From contig JAFMYY010000026.1 of the NCBI GenBank assembly GCA_017948555.1, forward strand, positions 335-64,334: a stretch of 64,000 bases of DNA. The letters run 5' to 3'. The stretch is from Cesiribacteraceae bacterium YIM B00369 (lineage in GTDB: Bacteria; Bacteroidota; Bacteroidia; Cytophagales; Cyclobacteriaceae). The number at the start of each line of letters is the position of its first letter. Position 1 is the stretch's first letter. Shown here in pieces: positions 18,020 to 26,757 of the stretch. The notes under the pieces are model-generated. The model did no database searches and was not told the origin of the DNA. It saw nothing but the letters and a program-made list of their open reading frames with translations. A program made the translations under genes and the position numbers.

Positions 18020-18366
18020 ACATCCTATCGTTAATCGAACTGCAAATTAGAAAATTCTCCTGTAAACAAAACGATAAAAACAGGAGATTCTGGTACATAC
18101 ATGTGGAAATTATCCACATATGCTGTATAATTATAGGATAAATTATGGAAATGGTAGGCTAAAGTACAGGGAAATCAGCCTGCTACAGAGGTTTAAATTC
18201 TGTTACTGATTATAAGAGGAGGAATTATGGTTTTTTAATGTAAGAAACAGGACTGTAATTTACATGGATATTTCGGGTATATAAATAGTTGCATTTACCG
18301 GTATTTTAAAGGGCTTACTATAAAGGAGATAGAAGAATCAGTGACCGGAAGTTTACAGTTTTTTTA

Positions 18367-18564
18367 TTACCACTCAAAGTTCCCTTCGCCCAATCCGGCT
18401 TCAATTGTGTATTGTTCAAAGGGGGTCTCCTTCAGGGAGACTCTCTTTTTCAGGGAGATCTTCTTTGTCTGCCTTTTTATTTCCCGGAAATAGCGGTAAT
18501 AAATTCCCCGGCTACCGCTTAATGTGCCGGAGAAATGGTGAAAACTGATGGAATGGCCGGCCAC
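18367..18564 (-). CDS. Doubtful small ORF in a 625-base gap
   Basis: A 65-codon frame that does not shadow another gene. The product would be basic in the middle (REIKRQTKKISLKKRV) and end in EAGLGEGNFEW. There is no recognisable family, signal peptide or ribosome-binding site. Its 3' half contains a GTCTCC/GGAGAC inverted repeat. The rest of the gap 18020-18644 holds a small hairpin at 18101-18119 and nothing else I can name. It may be a remnant or chance. Confidence 0.2.
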   Translation of the reverse strand: MAGHSISFHHFSGTLSGSRGIYYRYFREIKRQTKKISLKKRVSLKETPFEQYTIEAGLGEGNFEW

Positions 18565-18578
18565 TTTATAGAAATGCA

Positions 18579-18618
18579 GAAAAAAAAAGGCTGTCTCTGA
18601 ATTATATTTGAGACAGCC
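18579..18618 (-). terminator. Terminator of the M13 peptidase gene, possibly derived from a MITE
   Basis: A 9-bp perfect stem (18589-18597 with 18610-18618) runs on the minus strand into ten T residues (18579-18588 as A on the plus strand), 27 bases after the peptidase stop. The stem GGCTGTCTC/GAGACAGCC matches the ends of the two MITE-like elements near 52-53 kb. Its loop and flank share the 13-mer CTGAATTATATTT with the 52-kb element. It looks like a shortened copy now serving as a terminator. Confidence 0.7.
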
Positions 18619-18644
18619 CCTCCGCTTTATTTATTCGATGCTTA

Positions 18645-20705
18645 TTACCAGATTCGCACACGCGCACTTTCCGGCTTATACATAGGATCTCCTTCCTTAA
18701 TGTTGAATGCCTCAAAGAAGCCGTCCACATTTACCAGCGGACCGGTTGCCCTGTACATTCCCGGTGAGTGCGGGTCTGTCATAATCTGGTTACGGAGCGA
18801 CTCATCTTTATACTTGCTGCGCCAGATAGTGGCCCAGGATAAAAAGAAGCGCTGTTCAGGTGTAAAACCCTGAATTTTGCCGGGATTTTCCTTGTCGCCC
18901 AGGTAAAGCAATAAGCCGTCGTATGCTGCGGCTACGCCGCCAAGGTCGCCAATGTTTTCACCCAATGTAAATTTGCCATTTACAAATACACTGTCGAGTG
19001 GTTCGTATGCGTCGAACTGCGAGGCCAGCTGCCCCGTGCGGGCTTCGAACTTTTTATTATCTTCTTCGCTCCACCAGTTTTTCATATTGCCTTCGCCATC
19101 ATACTTACTTCCGTTATCATCAAAGCCATGTGAAATCTCATGGCCGATTACTGCGCCTATTCCGCCAAAGTTTACTGCCGCATCGGCCTTGAAATTGTAG
19201 AATGGAGGCTGTAAAATTCCTGCCGGGAATACTATTTCGTTAAAGGTTGGGCTGTAGTAGGCGTTAACAGTTTGTGGCGTCATAAACCATTCATCCTTAT
19301 CAACAGGTTTGCCTAATTTGCTCAGATTGTCTTTAACGTGGTACACATTTGCTGTAAGGATATTATCAATGTAAGAAGTCTCTTTTACCTCCAGGTCCTC
19401 ATAAGTTTCCCATTTGTCAGGGTAGCCGATTTTTACATTAAACTTGCTTAGTTTTTCATGCGCTTTTTCTTTGGTTTCAGGCGACATCCATTCCAGCTGG
19501 TCGATGCGGTTTGCAAAGGCCTTTTTAATATATTCCACCATTTCATCTGCCTTTTCCTTTGCTTCCGGAGGAAACACTTCATCTACATACAGCTTTCCTA
19601 CGGCAAAGCCTATAGCATCGTCGGTACTGGCAAGGGCACTTTTCCAGCGCGGTCGCATCTCTTCTGTTCCCTGCAGTACCTTTCCATAAAACTCAAAGTT
19701 CCTTTTTACAATTTCGTGGTTCAGGTAGTTGGCCGCTTCGTTTATTACATTCCATTTAAGGTAGTCCTTTATAGTTGCAAGGTCGCGTTTACCAATTACC
19801 TCATTCATCTTCTTAAGAAAGAGCGGCTGGCCTACTATCACACTATCCACCTTCTCAACCCCCAGCTGGCTGAAGAAAGCCGACCAGGCAAAATTCGGGT
19901 TTTCCTGATCCAGTGTACGTATGGCTGACTTATTATAAGTCTTCTCAGGATCGCGGCGCTCCACATTATCCATAGAGGCTTCTGCAAGCTCTGTTTCCAG
20001 TTTCAGGATGTTTTGTGCTGCTTTCTTAGCCTCAGGCTGGCTGTACCCGATATAACCAAGCATATTCTCAATAAAAGAAAGATACTCATCTCTTATTTCC
20101 TTCGATTTGCTGTCGTTTTTAACATAATAATCCCTGTTTGGCAAGCCCAGCCCACCCTGGTTCACATGCATAGCCATTTTGTCGCTTTGCTTCCTGTCGG
20201 TGTAAACATACATACCAAAGAATGGATTTATGCCTTTCAGCCGGAGGTTTGCCACCTGCCTGCGGAGTCCTTCTTTATCAGAAATAGCATCAATCTCTTT
20301 CAGGATTGGCTGTAGCGGTTTTGTTCCTGTGTTTTCAGCAAGGCTGGAGTCCATAGCCACCTGGTAAAAAACAAAGGCTTTCATTTCGTCGCTGCCTTCT
20401 TTGTACCTGCCGCTTTCGCGGGCGGTGTTCAGTACATTGAGCAGGGTTGCATTATTAGCCTCGCGTAACTCATTAAAGGATGACCACCTCCCCTGGTCAG
20501 CGGGAATCTCGGTGCGGTCAAGCCATCCGCCATTAGCATAGCGGTAAAAATCATCACCGGGGCTAACGGTAGTATCCATGTCGGCCAGATTAATGCCTGC
20601 GGGTTCTTCCGGTGTTCTCTGTTTAGAAGTGGAAGGAGGATTCTGGCAGGCGCCAATAGTAAAGCCTGCAGCAAGCGCGATAGCACCCAATTTCAATATT
20701 TTCAT
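18645..20705 (-). CDS. M13 family zinc metallopeptidase (neprilysin/PepO-like lipoprotein)
   Basis: 686 residues from the Met that opens MKILKLGAIALAAGFTIGAC; a start three codons upstream (20714) is equally open. The signal peptide ends in a lipobox Cys, so it should be an envelope lipoprotein. The N-terminal M13 domain opens with GINLADMDTTVSPGDDFYRYANGGWL. The catalytic domain has NAYYSP, the zinc motif HEISH (522-526) followed by GFDDNGSKYD, and the third-ligand glutamate in ENIGDLGG. It ends in the typical W of the family (RVRIW). It cleaves extracytoplasmic oligopeptides. It stands alone, with a terminator 27 bases downstream. Confidence 0.94.
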   Translation of the reverse strand: MKILKLGAIALAAGFTIGACQNPPSTSKQRTPEEPAGINLADMDTTVSPGDDFYRYANGGWLDRTEIPADQGRWSSFNELREANNATLLNVLNTARESGRYKEGSDEMKAFVFYQVAMDSSLAENTGTKPLQPILKEIDAISDKEGLRRQVANLRLKGINPFFGMYVYTDRKQSDKMAMHVNQGGLGLPNRDYYVKNDSKSKEIRDEYLSFIENMLGYIGYSQPEAKKAAQNILKLETELAEASMDNVERRDPEKTYNKSAIRTLDQENPNFAWSAFFSQLGVEKVDSVIVGQPLFLKKMNEVIGKRDLATIKDYLKWNVINEAANYLNHEIVKRNFEFYGKVLQGTEEMRPRWKSALASTDDAIGFAVGKLYVDEVFPPEAKEKADEMVEYIKKAFANRIDQLEWMSPETKEKAHEKLSKFNVKIGYPDKWETYEDLEVKETSYIDNILTANVYHVKDNLSKLGKPVDKDEWFMTPQTVNAYYSPTFNEIVFPAGILQPPFYNFKADAAVNFGGIGAVIGHEISHGFDDNGSKYDGEGNMKNWWSEEDNKKFEARTGQLASQFDAYEPLDSVFVNGKFTLGENIGDLGGVAAAYDGLLLYLGDKENPGKIQGFTPEQRFFLSWATIWRSKYKDESLRNQIMTDPHSPGMYRATGPLVNVDGFFEAFNIKEGDPMYKPESARVRIW

Positions 20706-20714
20706 AGTGTACAT

Positions 20715-21163
20715 TTTTTTTGTTTTCTAATTCATGCCCCGGCTGTGGAAGGACGCCCGGCTGGTCCCTGTTTTTTCTTTTTATTCTATCAGCCTTTTTA
20801 AAAGCAAAAAAATGCCCCCATTGTTCCTTATAAAAAAGCAAATGGATTATTCAGGCATGGGTATGCTGAATGTAAGAAAATTTGTAATACTCATGCAAAC
20901 TCTGTGCCTGTATTTTTAAGCTCAGGCAGATCAGAGAAAAAGCCAGCTACTGCCTCTGTCAGCGGCATGAGGGTAAGCAGTGCCGGAGCATATCAGGCTA
21001 TCCTGATGAGTGGTTGTTTGTTAATCGGGTTTCTTGCCTGCATTAAAAGCCGGAAATAGATGGGGCTGGTTTTTATTGCAGGCGGGTAAGGTATAATTAA
21101 GTGAGCCGCGCCGGATAATAATTACGGGCGCGGCTCATTTAAATAAAATTGAAGAAAAAGGGA
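20715..21163. other. Non-coding gap with one terminator-like hairpin
   Basis: About 450 bases with no supported gene. It must hold the M13 peptidase promoter, but I see no good TANNTTTG box. A GC-rich 11-bp stem (21102-21112 with 21127-21137) lies 27 bases after the thioesterase stop and probably ends that minus-strand transcript, though only short A/T stretches flank it. A 30-codon frame at 20967-21059 with a hydrophobic middle is too short to judge. Confidence 0.5.
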
Positions 21164-21583
21164 TCAATGGAATAAACCATCCTCATACTGCCTGATGGCA
21201 TCTTTAATTTTTTCAGGGATGGGCAGGGGGCGTCCCGTACTGTAATCCACATGTACTAACACATTGGTGGCCTCGGCATAAATTACCTCCGGTTGCCCGG
21301 TTTCTGCAATCAGGTTCTGTTGGGTAAATGAGGTTTTGCCTATTTTCACCGTCCGGATCCAAACCACAGGGTGGCTGCTGAGCAGGATTGGCTTTTTATA
21401 GTCAATCTCTGTACGTGCCAGTACCATTCCCAGTTTATACCAGTCCCAGCTACAGGACTGAGTAAAATATTCGCCCCTGGCATGTTCAATATAAGTTAAA
21501 AACTTAGCATTGTTCACATGACGCATCATATCAGCATCAGCATACCGGACCTCAATTGGTTTGTTGTATTTATAACCTTGCAT
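21164..21583 (-). CDS. Hotdog-fold acyl-CoA thioesterase (4HBT family)
   Basis: 139 residues, typical length. The active-site segment is EVRYADADMMRHVNNAKFLTYIEHARGEYF, the 4-hydroxybenzoyl-CoA/YbgC-like hotdog signature with the catalytic Asp. It should hydrolyse acyl-CoA thioesters in the cytoplasm; the preferred acyl chain cannot be told. It is followed on the same strand by a hairpin and preceded by the Nudix gene 10 bases upstream, so the two are probably one operon with the small protein before them. Confidence 0.85.
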   Translation of the reverse strand: MQGYKYNKPIEVRYADADMMRHVNNAKFLTYIEHARGEYFTQSCSWDWYKLGMVLARTEIDYKKPILLSSHPVVWIRTVKIGKTSFTQQNLIAETGQPEVIYAEATNVLVHVDYSTGRPLPIPEKIKDAIRQYEDGLFH

Positions 21584-21593
21584 TTATTTGAGT

Positions 21594-22169
21594 TTAAATC
21601 TCTTTTCTGATCGTTTTTATTTTGCTGAGCATTCGGGTAACAGATTCGTCGTTGCCGGCCAGGGAAGCTACTTCATTAACAGGCACCCAGGCAAGGGCTT
21701 TGCTTTCTCTGTTTTGCTGTAGCGCTTCCTCAGGATTGGCCTGAAAAACGTAACGGAGATCGTAGTGAAGGTGCGCGGGTTCGTTTTTCCTTTCGGGAAT
21801 CCGGTGAATGTCAATGTCAAATATTTCAGGCTGCAGCAGTTCTATATTTTGTAGTCCGGTTTCTTCCACTACTTCCTTTTTAGCTACCCGTGCTGTATTT
21901 TCATCGCCATCGGCATGCCCCCCCGGCTGGAGCCAGCGGTCCAGCTTCCGGTGGTGGAGCAGGAGTACATGGTCAGCTTCCGGGTTCAGGATAAGCGCCG
22001 AGCCTGTAATATGGCCGTGCGCCAGATGCCTGTGGAAACATTCCGGCTCATTTTGAAGAAGCGCCAGAAATCTTATTCTGTAATCTTCTTCTGCAGGGTT
22101 GTAACTTTTGTATTGAGTTAACTCGTGAATAAGGCTTTCTCTTGACACTGGAGCAGGAGGTTTATTCAA
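21594..22169 (-). CDS. Nudix hydrolase
   Basis: 191 residues. The Nudix box reads GHADGDENTARVAKKEVVEETGL (the usual R of REVxEE is K), and it sits in the usual LQPGGHADG context. It should hydrolyse a nucleoside diphosphate linked to another group; the substrate is unknown. The start overlaps the end of the upstream secreted-protein gene by 8 bases, pointing to coupled translation. The long helical N-terminus before the Nudix domain resembles the NUDIX proteins of the 12.3-type fold found in many bacteria. Confidence 0.85.
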   Translation of the reverse strand: MNKPPAPVSRESLIHELTQYKSYNPAEEDYRIRFLALLQNEPECFHRHLAHGHITGSALILNPEADHVLLLHHRKLDRWLQPGGHADGDENTARVAKKEVVEETGLQNIELLQPEIFDIDIHRIPERKNEPAHLHYDLRYVFQANPEEALQQNRESKALAWVPVNEVASLAGNDESVTRMLSKIKTIRKEI

Positions 22170-22527
22170 TAATAATATTTACCTTATTGATGCGCTTTTC
22201 CTGCAGGGTGTCAGTTTGAACGGCAGCTCCGGTATTGCTCATGTCGCCCTTTTTAACATCCACAAAATAAACTTTCGATTCAAGTCCTGTAAATTTAACC
22301 CGTCCTTTTTTGTCTGTTTTCTGCATTTCAACCGCTGCATTTTCTTCATTGCGGTAATCTTCCTGGTTGTGGTACAGGTTAACCTCGGCATTTTCCACAG
22401 GATTGCCAAGCTCATTGAGAACAGTAAGCTGAAGGGAAGTCCTCAGGAGCTGCTCAGGGGAGCTGAAAGAAAAGAAGCTGAGCAGTAATAAAGAAAATAC
22501 AGGCAGGAATAAAGAATATTTTTTCAT
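22162..22527 (-). CDS. Small secreted protein with a carboxypeptidase-regulatory-like fold
   Basis: 121 residues. The signal peptide (FLPVFSLLLLSFFSFSS) is followed by one beta-sandwich domain. The segments LQLTVLNELGNPVENAEVNLY and TDKKGRVKFTGLESKVYFVDVKKGD match the Ig-like fold of CarboxypepD_reg/SpaA-type domains common in Bacteroidota exported proteins. The function is unknown. It heads a three-gene minus-strand group with the Nudix and thioesterase genes, though its product is exported and theirs are not. Confidence 0.6.
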   Translation of the reverse strand: MKKYSLFLPVFSLLLLSFFSFSSPEQLLRTSLQLTVLNELGNPVENAEVNLYHNQEDYRNEENAAVEMQKTDKKGRVKFTGLESKVYFVDVKKGDMSNTGAAVQTDTLQEKRINKVNIIIE

Positions 22528-22573
22528 AACTATCGTAAGGGTTAAAGTAAGTAAACGGGATACCTTTAATTTT

Positions 22574-23884
22574 ATGTTTTTACCCTACGAAATTCGTACT
22601 AATCTGCCGATAATAAAAGAAAATAGCAGAGGAATCCTGCTGACTCTTTTGTTGCTGTTGCTGTGTGGAATGCTTAAGGCACAGCAGGGAGCTTTTTTGA
22701 GAGAAAAGAAAACAGAGCATTACCAGCGTTACCGGATTGAGGGTGGCTTGCAGGGTGTTAAAGAGCTGCAGCCCGAAAGCAGGTTTACCTCTTTAGCAGT
22801 TACGCTTGAAAGTGAACAGGATTTCCGGAGTCTGTATTGCGTGGCAGGAGAAGATACCTTAAAAATAGAACCGGCTGTTCACCAGCCTGAAGGTAAAGAG
22901 GGACTTATTTCAAACCTTCTGGTTTTTAAGGAGCCGCAGGAAAACATAAGGCTGCTGGGGGAACTGGCAGTGGAAAAAACTATAACAGTTCATTTCTTTT
23001 ATGCAGCACCCATGAGCGGGAAAGCAGGCGGAAAATCTGAAAGGCGGCTGGCAAGCCCCTGCGATGAACCTGTGGCTGTTCCTCAGTCGGTGTGGCGAAA
23101 AGGCTTGCCCGATCCGGATTACACGAGGAGTTTTAACAGGGTTGAGCACCTGATCGTGCACCATTCTGCAGCCGGTAATGGCACTGCAAATTACACGGAG
23201 GAGGTAAGAAATTATTATTTGTACCATACACAGGGCAACGGCTGGTCGGATATTGGTTATAATTACCTAATAGCTCCTGACGGCACTCTTTATGCCGGCA
23301 GAGACCCCGGAGAAGGGGAGCAGGATAATGTAACGGGTGCTCATTTTTGCGGGCAGAACCGCGAAACAATGGGCGTGTGCCTTATTGGCGATTATACCAG
23401 GAGGGAACCAACAGCGGCGGCTATGCTGCAGCTGGAACACCTTTTAAGCTGGAAGAGCTTAAAGGAGCAGCTGGATCCGCTGGCAGTATCTCCACACCCT
23501 GCCAATCAAAATCTGGGAGTTATTGCCGGGCACAGGGATGGATGTGCCACCAGCTGCCCCGGCGACCAGGTGTACAGGCGGCTCCCGGAACTTCGCCTTG
23601 CAGTGAGCGCTAACCTTATTGCCTGCGGGGAAAAAGGAGAGCAGGAAGAAGTGTGGGTTTATTTTGCATCGAGGGAGCAGGAGGTTTGCCTGGCCGGAGT
23701 GGAAGGGAAGGAGTTAAGCTCTTTTCAGGTTTATAATGTGCAGGGGAAAAGGATATCCGGAGTGCCGGAGAGACTTAAAAGTGATGATTATTGTGTTAAA
23801 ATGGACAGGCTGTCCCCGGGGGTGTATTTCGTGTATGCTGAAAGAGGTAAGGAAATCATCAGACAAAAGATTTTGCTGTTCTGA
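22574..23884 (+). CDS. Secreted N-acetylmuramoyl-L-alanine amidase with T9SS sorting domain
   Basis: 436 residues. A signal peptide lies at about 15-37 behind a long n-region. The amidase_2/PGRP domain (about 190-345) carries the zinc ligands in IVHHSAA and in IAGHRDGCATSCPGD, plus the GWSDIGYNYLIAPDGTLYAGR core. It hydrolyses the lactyl-amide bond of peptidoglycan stem peptides. The last ~70 residues (FQVYNVQGKRISGV...LSPGVYFVYAERGKEIIRQKILLF) form a type A Por-secretion C-terminal sorting domain, so the enzyme is exported by the type IX system and attached or released at the cell surface. It may act on other bacteria's walls. Confidence 0.88.
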   Translation: MFLPYEIRTNLPIIKENSRGILLTLLLLLLCGMLKAQQGAFLREKKTEHYQRYRIEGGLQGVKELQPESRFTSLAVTLESEQDFRSLYCVAGEDTLKIEPAVHQPEGKEGLISNLLVFKEPQENIRLLGELAVEKTITVHFFYAAPMSGKAGGKSERRLASPCDEPVAVPQSVWRKGLPDPDYTRSFNRVEHLIVHHSAAGNGTANYTEEVRNYYLYHTQGNGWSDIGYNYLIAPDGTLYAGRDPGEGEQDNVTGAHFCGQNRETMGVCLIGDYTRREPTAAAMLQLEHLLSWKSLKEQLDPLAVSPHPANQNLGVIAGHRDGCATSCPGDQVYRRLPELRLAVSANLIACGEKGEQEEVWVYFASREQEVCLAGVEGKELSSFQVYNVQGKRISGVPERLKSDDYCVKMDRLSPGVYFVYAERGKEIIRQKILLF

Positions 23885-23979
23885 GGCCTGTCTAAAATGA
23901 AAGCAATCTGTTGAGAGTGCTATGCAGTCAAAGATAAAAATCTGTACTGCCTGATTTAAAGTTTTATTAAGCTCAATTG

Positions 23980-24573
23980 CTAATGTTTCTCTGCCGAAAA
24001 AAGATAATCCACCAGCTCATCAAAAGGATCGGCGGTTGTAAACAGATGATCGGAATAAATAGTAACCATTAGCTTAATGTAATTGGGCTGGTGGTTGATG
24101 AGCACATATTCCAGTAAAATATTGCCGTACCGCTGTTCCGATTTTTTCTGCCCCATAGTTAAGGGGGGCTTCAGGTAATGCTTTTCGGTGGTTTGGATGT
24201 AATTTTCCTTTTCCCGCAATTGCCTGTCGGTATTGGCTAAACGATAGTTGAGCAGGAGGGTACGGTCCCGCCAGTAATCCAGCAGGAACTGAAATTCGAC
24301 AGGGCTTATGTCGGGGTGGTAGGTTAAGGCAAATCCGTTGGCGGCAGGGGAATTGAAAAGGTGGACCTCATAATCCCCTTTCATCCGGTTCTTTTTCAGG
24401 TAATACGATCTTTCCACCCTTTTTATCAGCTTTACCGCCTCCCCGCTGCTCATCCAGTTCCGGTACTTCTTTTTGTAGTCTTCGCTGCGAACCAGGAGTT
24501 CCATTACCTCAACAGGTTTGTTCTGGTTCCTGCCTGGGAATAATTTGTCGATAAGGGAATCAAAAAATGCCAT
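23980..24573 (-). CDS. Conserved-looking cytoplasmic protein of unknown function
   Basis: 197 residues, no signal peptide, charged and well-folded in appearance (FQFLLDYWRDRTLLLNYRLANTDRQLREKENYIQTTEKHYLKP). The C-terminal part (LLEYVLINHQPNYIKLMVTIYSDHLFTTADPFDELVDYLF) looks like a compact alpha/beta domain. I recognise no family. It lies 106 bases downstream of the Ig-like protein gene on the same strand and could be co-transcribed. Confidence 0.65.
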   Translation of the reverse strand: MAFFDSLIDKLFPGRNQNKPVEVMELLVRSEDYKKKYRNWMSSGEAVKLIKRVERSYYLKKNRMKGDYEVHLFNSPAANGFALTYHPDISPVEFQFLLDYWRDRTLLLNYRLANTDRQLREKENYIQTTEKHYLKPPLTMGQKKSEQRYGNILLEYVLINHQPNYIKLMVTIYSDHLFTTADPFDELVDYLFSAEKH

Positions 24574-24679
24574 ATTACCAGCAAGATACTTAAAAAATCA
24601 CGTATTCATCTTTATAGCTTCCTTTTTCAGAAAAGTAAGTTTGCCGGTGCCTGAAAGATTTTAAATTGAATTGTAGCCT

Positions 24680-26392
24680 TCAATTATCTGTACTAAAGTC
24701 TTTATAGGTTTTAGCAATGTTCCGGTCGGTTGGCTTATTTTTGTTTTGCCAGGCAGCATCAAGTTCCAGGGCCACCATGCCTTTCAGGTTCATTATGGAT
24801 ACAAATTCATCCACATCTTTCATAAATTCAGAGGTTTTGCGGCGGGAAGATTTAAGCGCATATTTCCGCGCAAAAATATCGCCCTTGGTTTGAAGCTCGT
24901 TCCGTTTTTCTATGATATAGTTAAGCCGCTCCACCAGGTCTTTCGATGAGCGGCCAAATACTTCAGTGGCCTCCAGTGTGCCAATAGTCATTACCGCAGT
25001 ACCGCCAATGGCAGTAATTTTTTTTGAGGTGCCGGGTTCCTGCACTACTACAGGCGTAATACCGGTAGCAGCGCCTAATGAGGCATTGGTGAGCGATCTG
25101 GCTTTTTTGCCTCTTTTTGCACGTTTATATTTTTTCTTAAGATCTTTTTCGGCCTCCTTTAGTTGTTCCATCAGGTCCCAGGCCCTTACCAGCGAAGCTC
25201 TGTATTCATTATAAAGCTTCTGGTCTCTTTCAACTTCATTTACCGCATTAATGATGGTAAATCTTACAGTCCGTTCATCTTTCCTGTTAGATTTATCCAG
25301 CACAAAAAAGGTAATATTAAATGATAAGGAGTCCAGAGGGTCCTTTACAAAGTCATAGCCAGGTTCCCAGATAAATTCATATTGAGTAGTGGTGTTCTTT
25401 ACCAGGGCACTTTCCGGAACATCATGATTCCCGGAAATGAAGCTGAAAGAGGAAATATCATCTTCACCGTTCTGGTCATGAAGGTGAAACTTCAGGTTAA
25501 TGGTGGCATCCTCTTTATATTGAAACCATGTTTGTGAAGGCGTCATCAGGATGGCTGGCGGCAGGTCCTGCTGGGTTTGTTTTATGATAAAATGCCCTTT
25601 TGTGCGGGCTTTGGAGGGTTGGTCCTCCACATAAAATTCAAGTTTTAAAGGATTATTTGCAAGGTCTGAAAACATTTTCCACGATGGCCTCCAGGTAAAC
25701 TCCCCCTTTTCCGTTAATTTCGCACCTTCAGGCATTGTTTCTATAACCGGTATAAAAACAACAGGGTCGTTGTCTTCATCTTTTACTGCCGATGCCTCTA
25801 TAGTGTAAGAATTAGAGGTGTTATACCGCACATAAAATGGCTTTAGCTCCCCTACAATTGGAGGACGGTTTACGTGCTCCACTTTTATATCCACCACCTG
25901 GCTTACGCTCTCTTCCCTGCTGTTTACTGCCTTAAAAAGGAGCTGGAAAACACTGTCGGTGGCAAGACGTCCTACCAGGTTGTGGTCCGGAGTCCATGTA
26001 AAATGCCCGCGGGAATCGAATTCCATTCCATCCAGCTTCCCCTGAGCAAGAGAGTATGTAAAAGAACTGTCTGTTCCCCCTGATGCTTTTAATACGAATT
26101 CCAGTTTTTGCCCTTCCTTCAGTACATTCCATCCCGGGTAATCAGGGAAACATAATTTTAAAGGTTCAGGTGCCGGATTGTTGGCGGCAGCCAATTCTTC
26201 CTCTTCCTCTGTTTCTTCAGGGGCAGCGACAATTATTTCCTTCGCAGCGGCTATAGAATCAGTTTCTCCTGCCACTGAAGGTTCCCCTGTTTCTGCGGGG
26301 AATGGGGTGGTGTCCTCTGCAGGAGCCTCCTGTGCATTGGTTTTGCAGAAAAAAAAGATAAAAGCAGAAAGGAGAAGAATTCTATTTTTCAT
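24680..26392 (-). CDS. Secreted protein with three Ig/cadherin-like domains and a helical C-terminal half
   Basis: 570 residues. A signal peptide (LLLSAFIFFFCKTNAQ) is followed by an acidic low-complexity linker (about 20-75, rich in A, E and P). Three beta-sandwich repeats (about 78-172, 178-272 and 280-385) carry the He_PIG/cadherin-like pattern GLDG/FDSRGHFTWTPD, TEKGEFTWRPSW and YEFIWEPGYD. A charged coiled coil then leads to a glycine-rich hydrophobic stretch (about 440-480) and a helical tail. The Ig domains suggest surface binding; the hydrophobic stretch may insert in a membrane. The exact family is not known to me. Confidence 0.6.
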   Translation of the reverse strand: MKNRILLLSAFIFFFCKTNAQEAPAEDTTPFPAETGEPSVAGETDSIAAAKEIIVAAPEETEEEEELAAANNPAPEPLKLCFPDYPGWNVLKEGQKLEFVLKASGGTDSSFTYSLAQGKLDGMEFDSRGHFTWTPDHNLVGRLATDSVFQLLFKAVNSREESVSQVVDIKVEHVNRPPIVGELKPFYVRYNTSNSYTIEASAVKDEDNDPVVFIPVIETMPEGAKLTEKGEFTWRPSWKMFSDLANNPLKLEFYVEDQPSKARTKGHFIIKQTQQDLPPAILMTPSQTWFQYKEDATINLKFHLHDQNGEDDISSFSFISGNHDVPESALVKNTTTQYEFIWEPGYDFVKDPLDSLSFNITFFVLDKSNRKDERTVRFTIINAVNEVERDQKLYNEYRASLVRAWDLMEQLKEAEKDLKKKYKRAKRGKKARSLTNASLGAATGITPVVVQEPGTSKKITAIGGTAVMTIGTLEATEVFGRSSKDLVERLNYIIEKRNELQTKGDIFARKYALKSSRRKTSEFMKDVDEFVSIMNLKGMVALELDAAWQNKNKPTDRNIAKTYKDFSTDN

Positions 26393-26643
26393 AAAAGGAA
26401 TATAATGGATATTTCCAGCCCTGTAACAACTTTAAAATTAATAAATGTGGTGGTACTTCGAAAATGAAGCGCCTTTTAAAAAAACGGATAATTTTTCAGC
26501 CTTACCCGTAAATAGAAAATGTTTCCCTGCTAAACTCCGGTACATTAACGGTTTTTATATATGATTTTGTATAACCGGCAGGGTTAATATCAGTAATTCC
26601 GTTAATCAGATTCAGAGGAGCGGGGAAAATGTATAAAATAAAA

Positions 26644-26671
26644 GAGCCCTCCGGAATTATTCCGGGGGCTC
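26644..26671. terminator. Terminator-like hairpin downstream of the porin-family gene
   Basis: An 11-bp stem with one bulged T (26644-26655 with 26661-26671). On the minus strand it runs into TTTTATTTTA, about 85 bases after the stop of the gene at 26758. The remaining gap 26393-26757 has a long-range CCCTGC/GCAGGG pairing (26526-26584) and no gene. Confidence 0.55.
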
Positions 26672-26757
26672 AGTGTTCGTGTGTGTTTTTTTGTGTTATG
26701 CTTAATCTTCTGTATTAGCTGTGTTCTTTAAAATTTTGAACAGAAAGGAGCAACAGC

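Noticed and set aside
18101-18119. Hairpin with a TTATCCACA word, as in DnaA boxes
   Set aside because: Only one exact box with one poor inverted partner, no cluster, no AT-rich unwinding region and no dnaA, dnaN or gidA genes nearby, so no support for an origin.
20967-21059. 30-codon frame with a hydrophobic middle
   Set aside because: Too short to separate from chance; no ribosome-binding site or conservation evidence available here.
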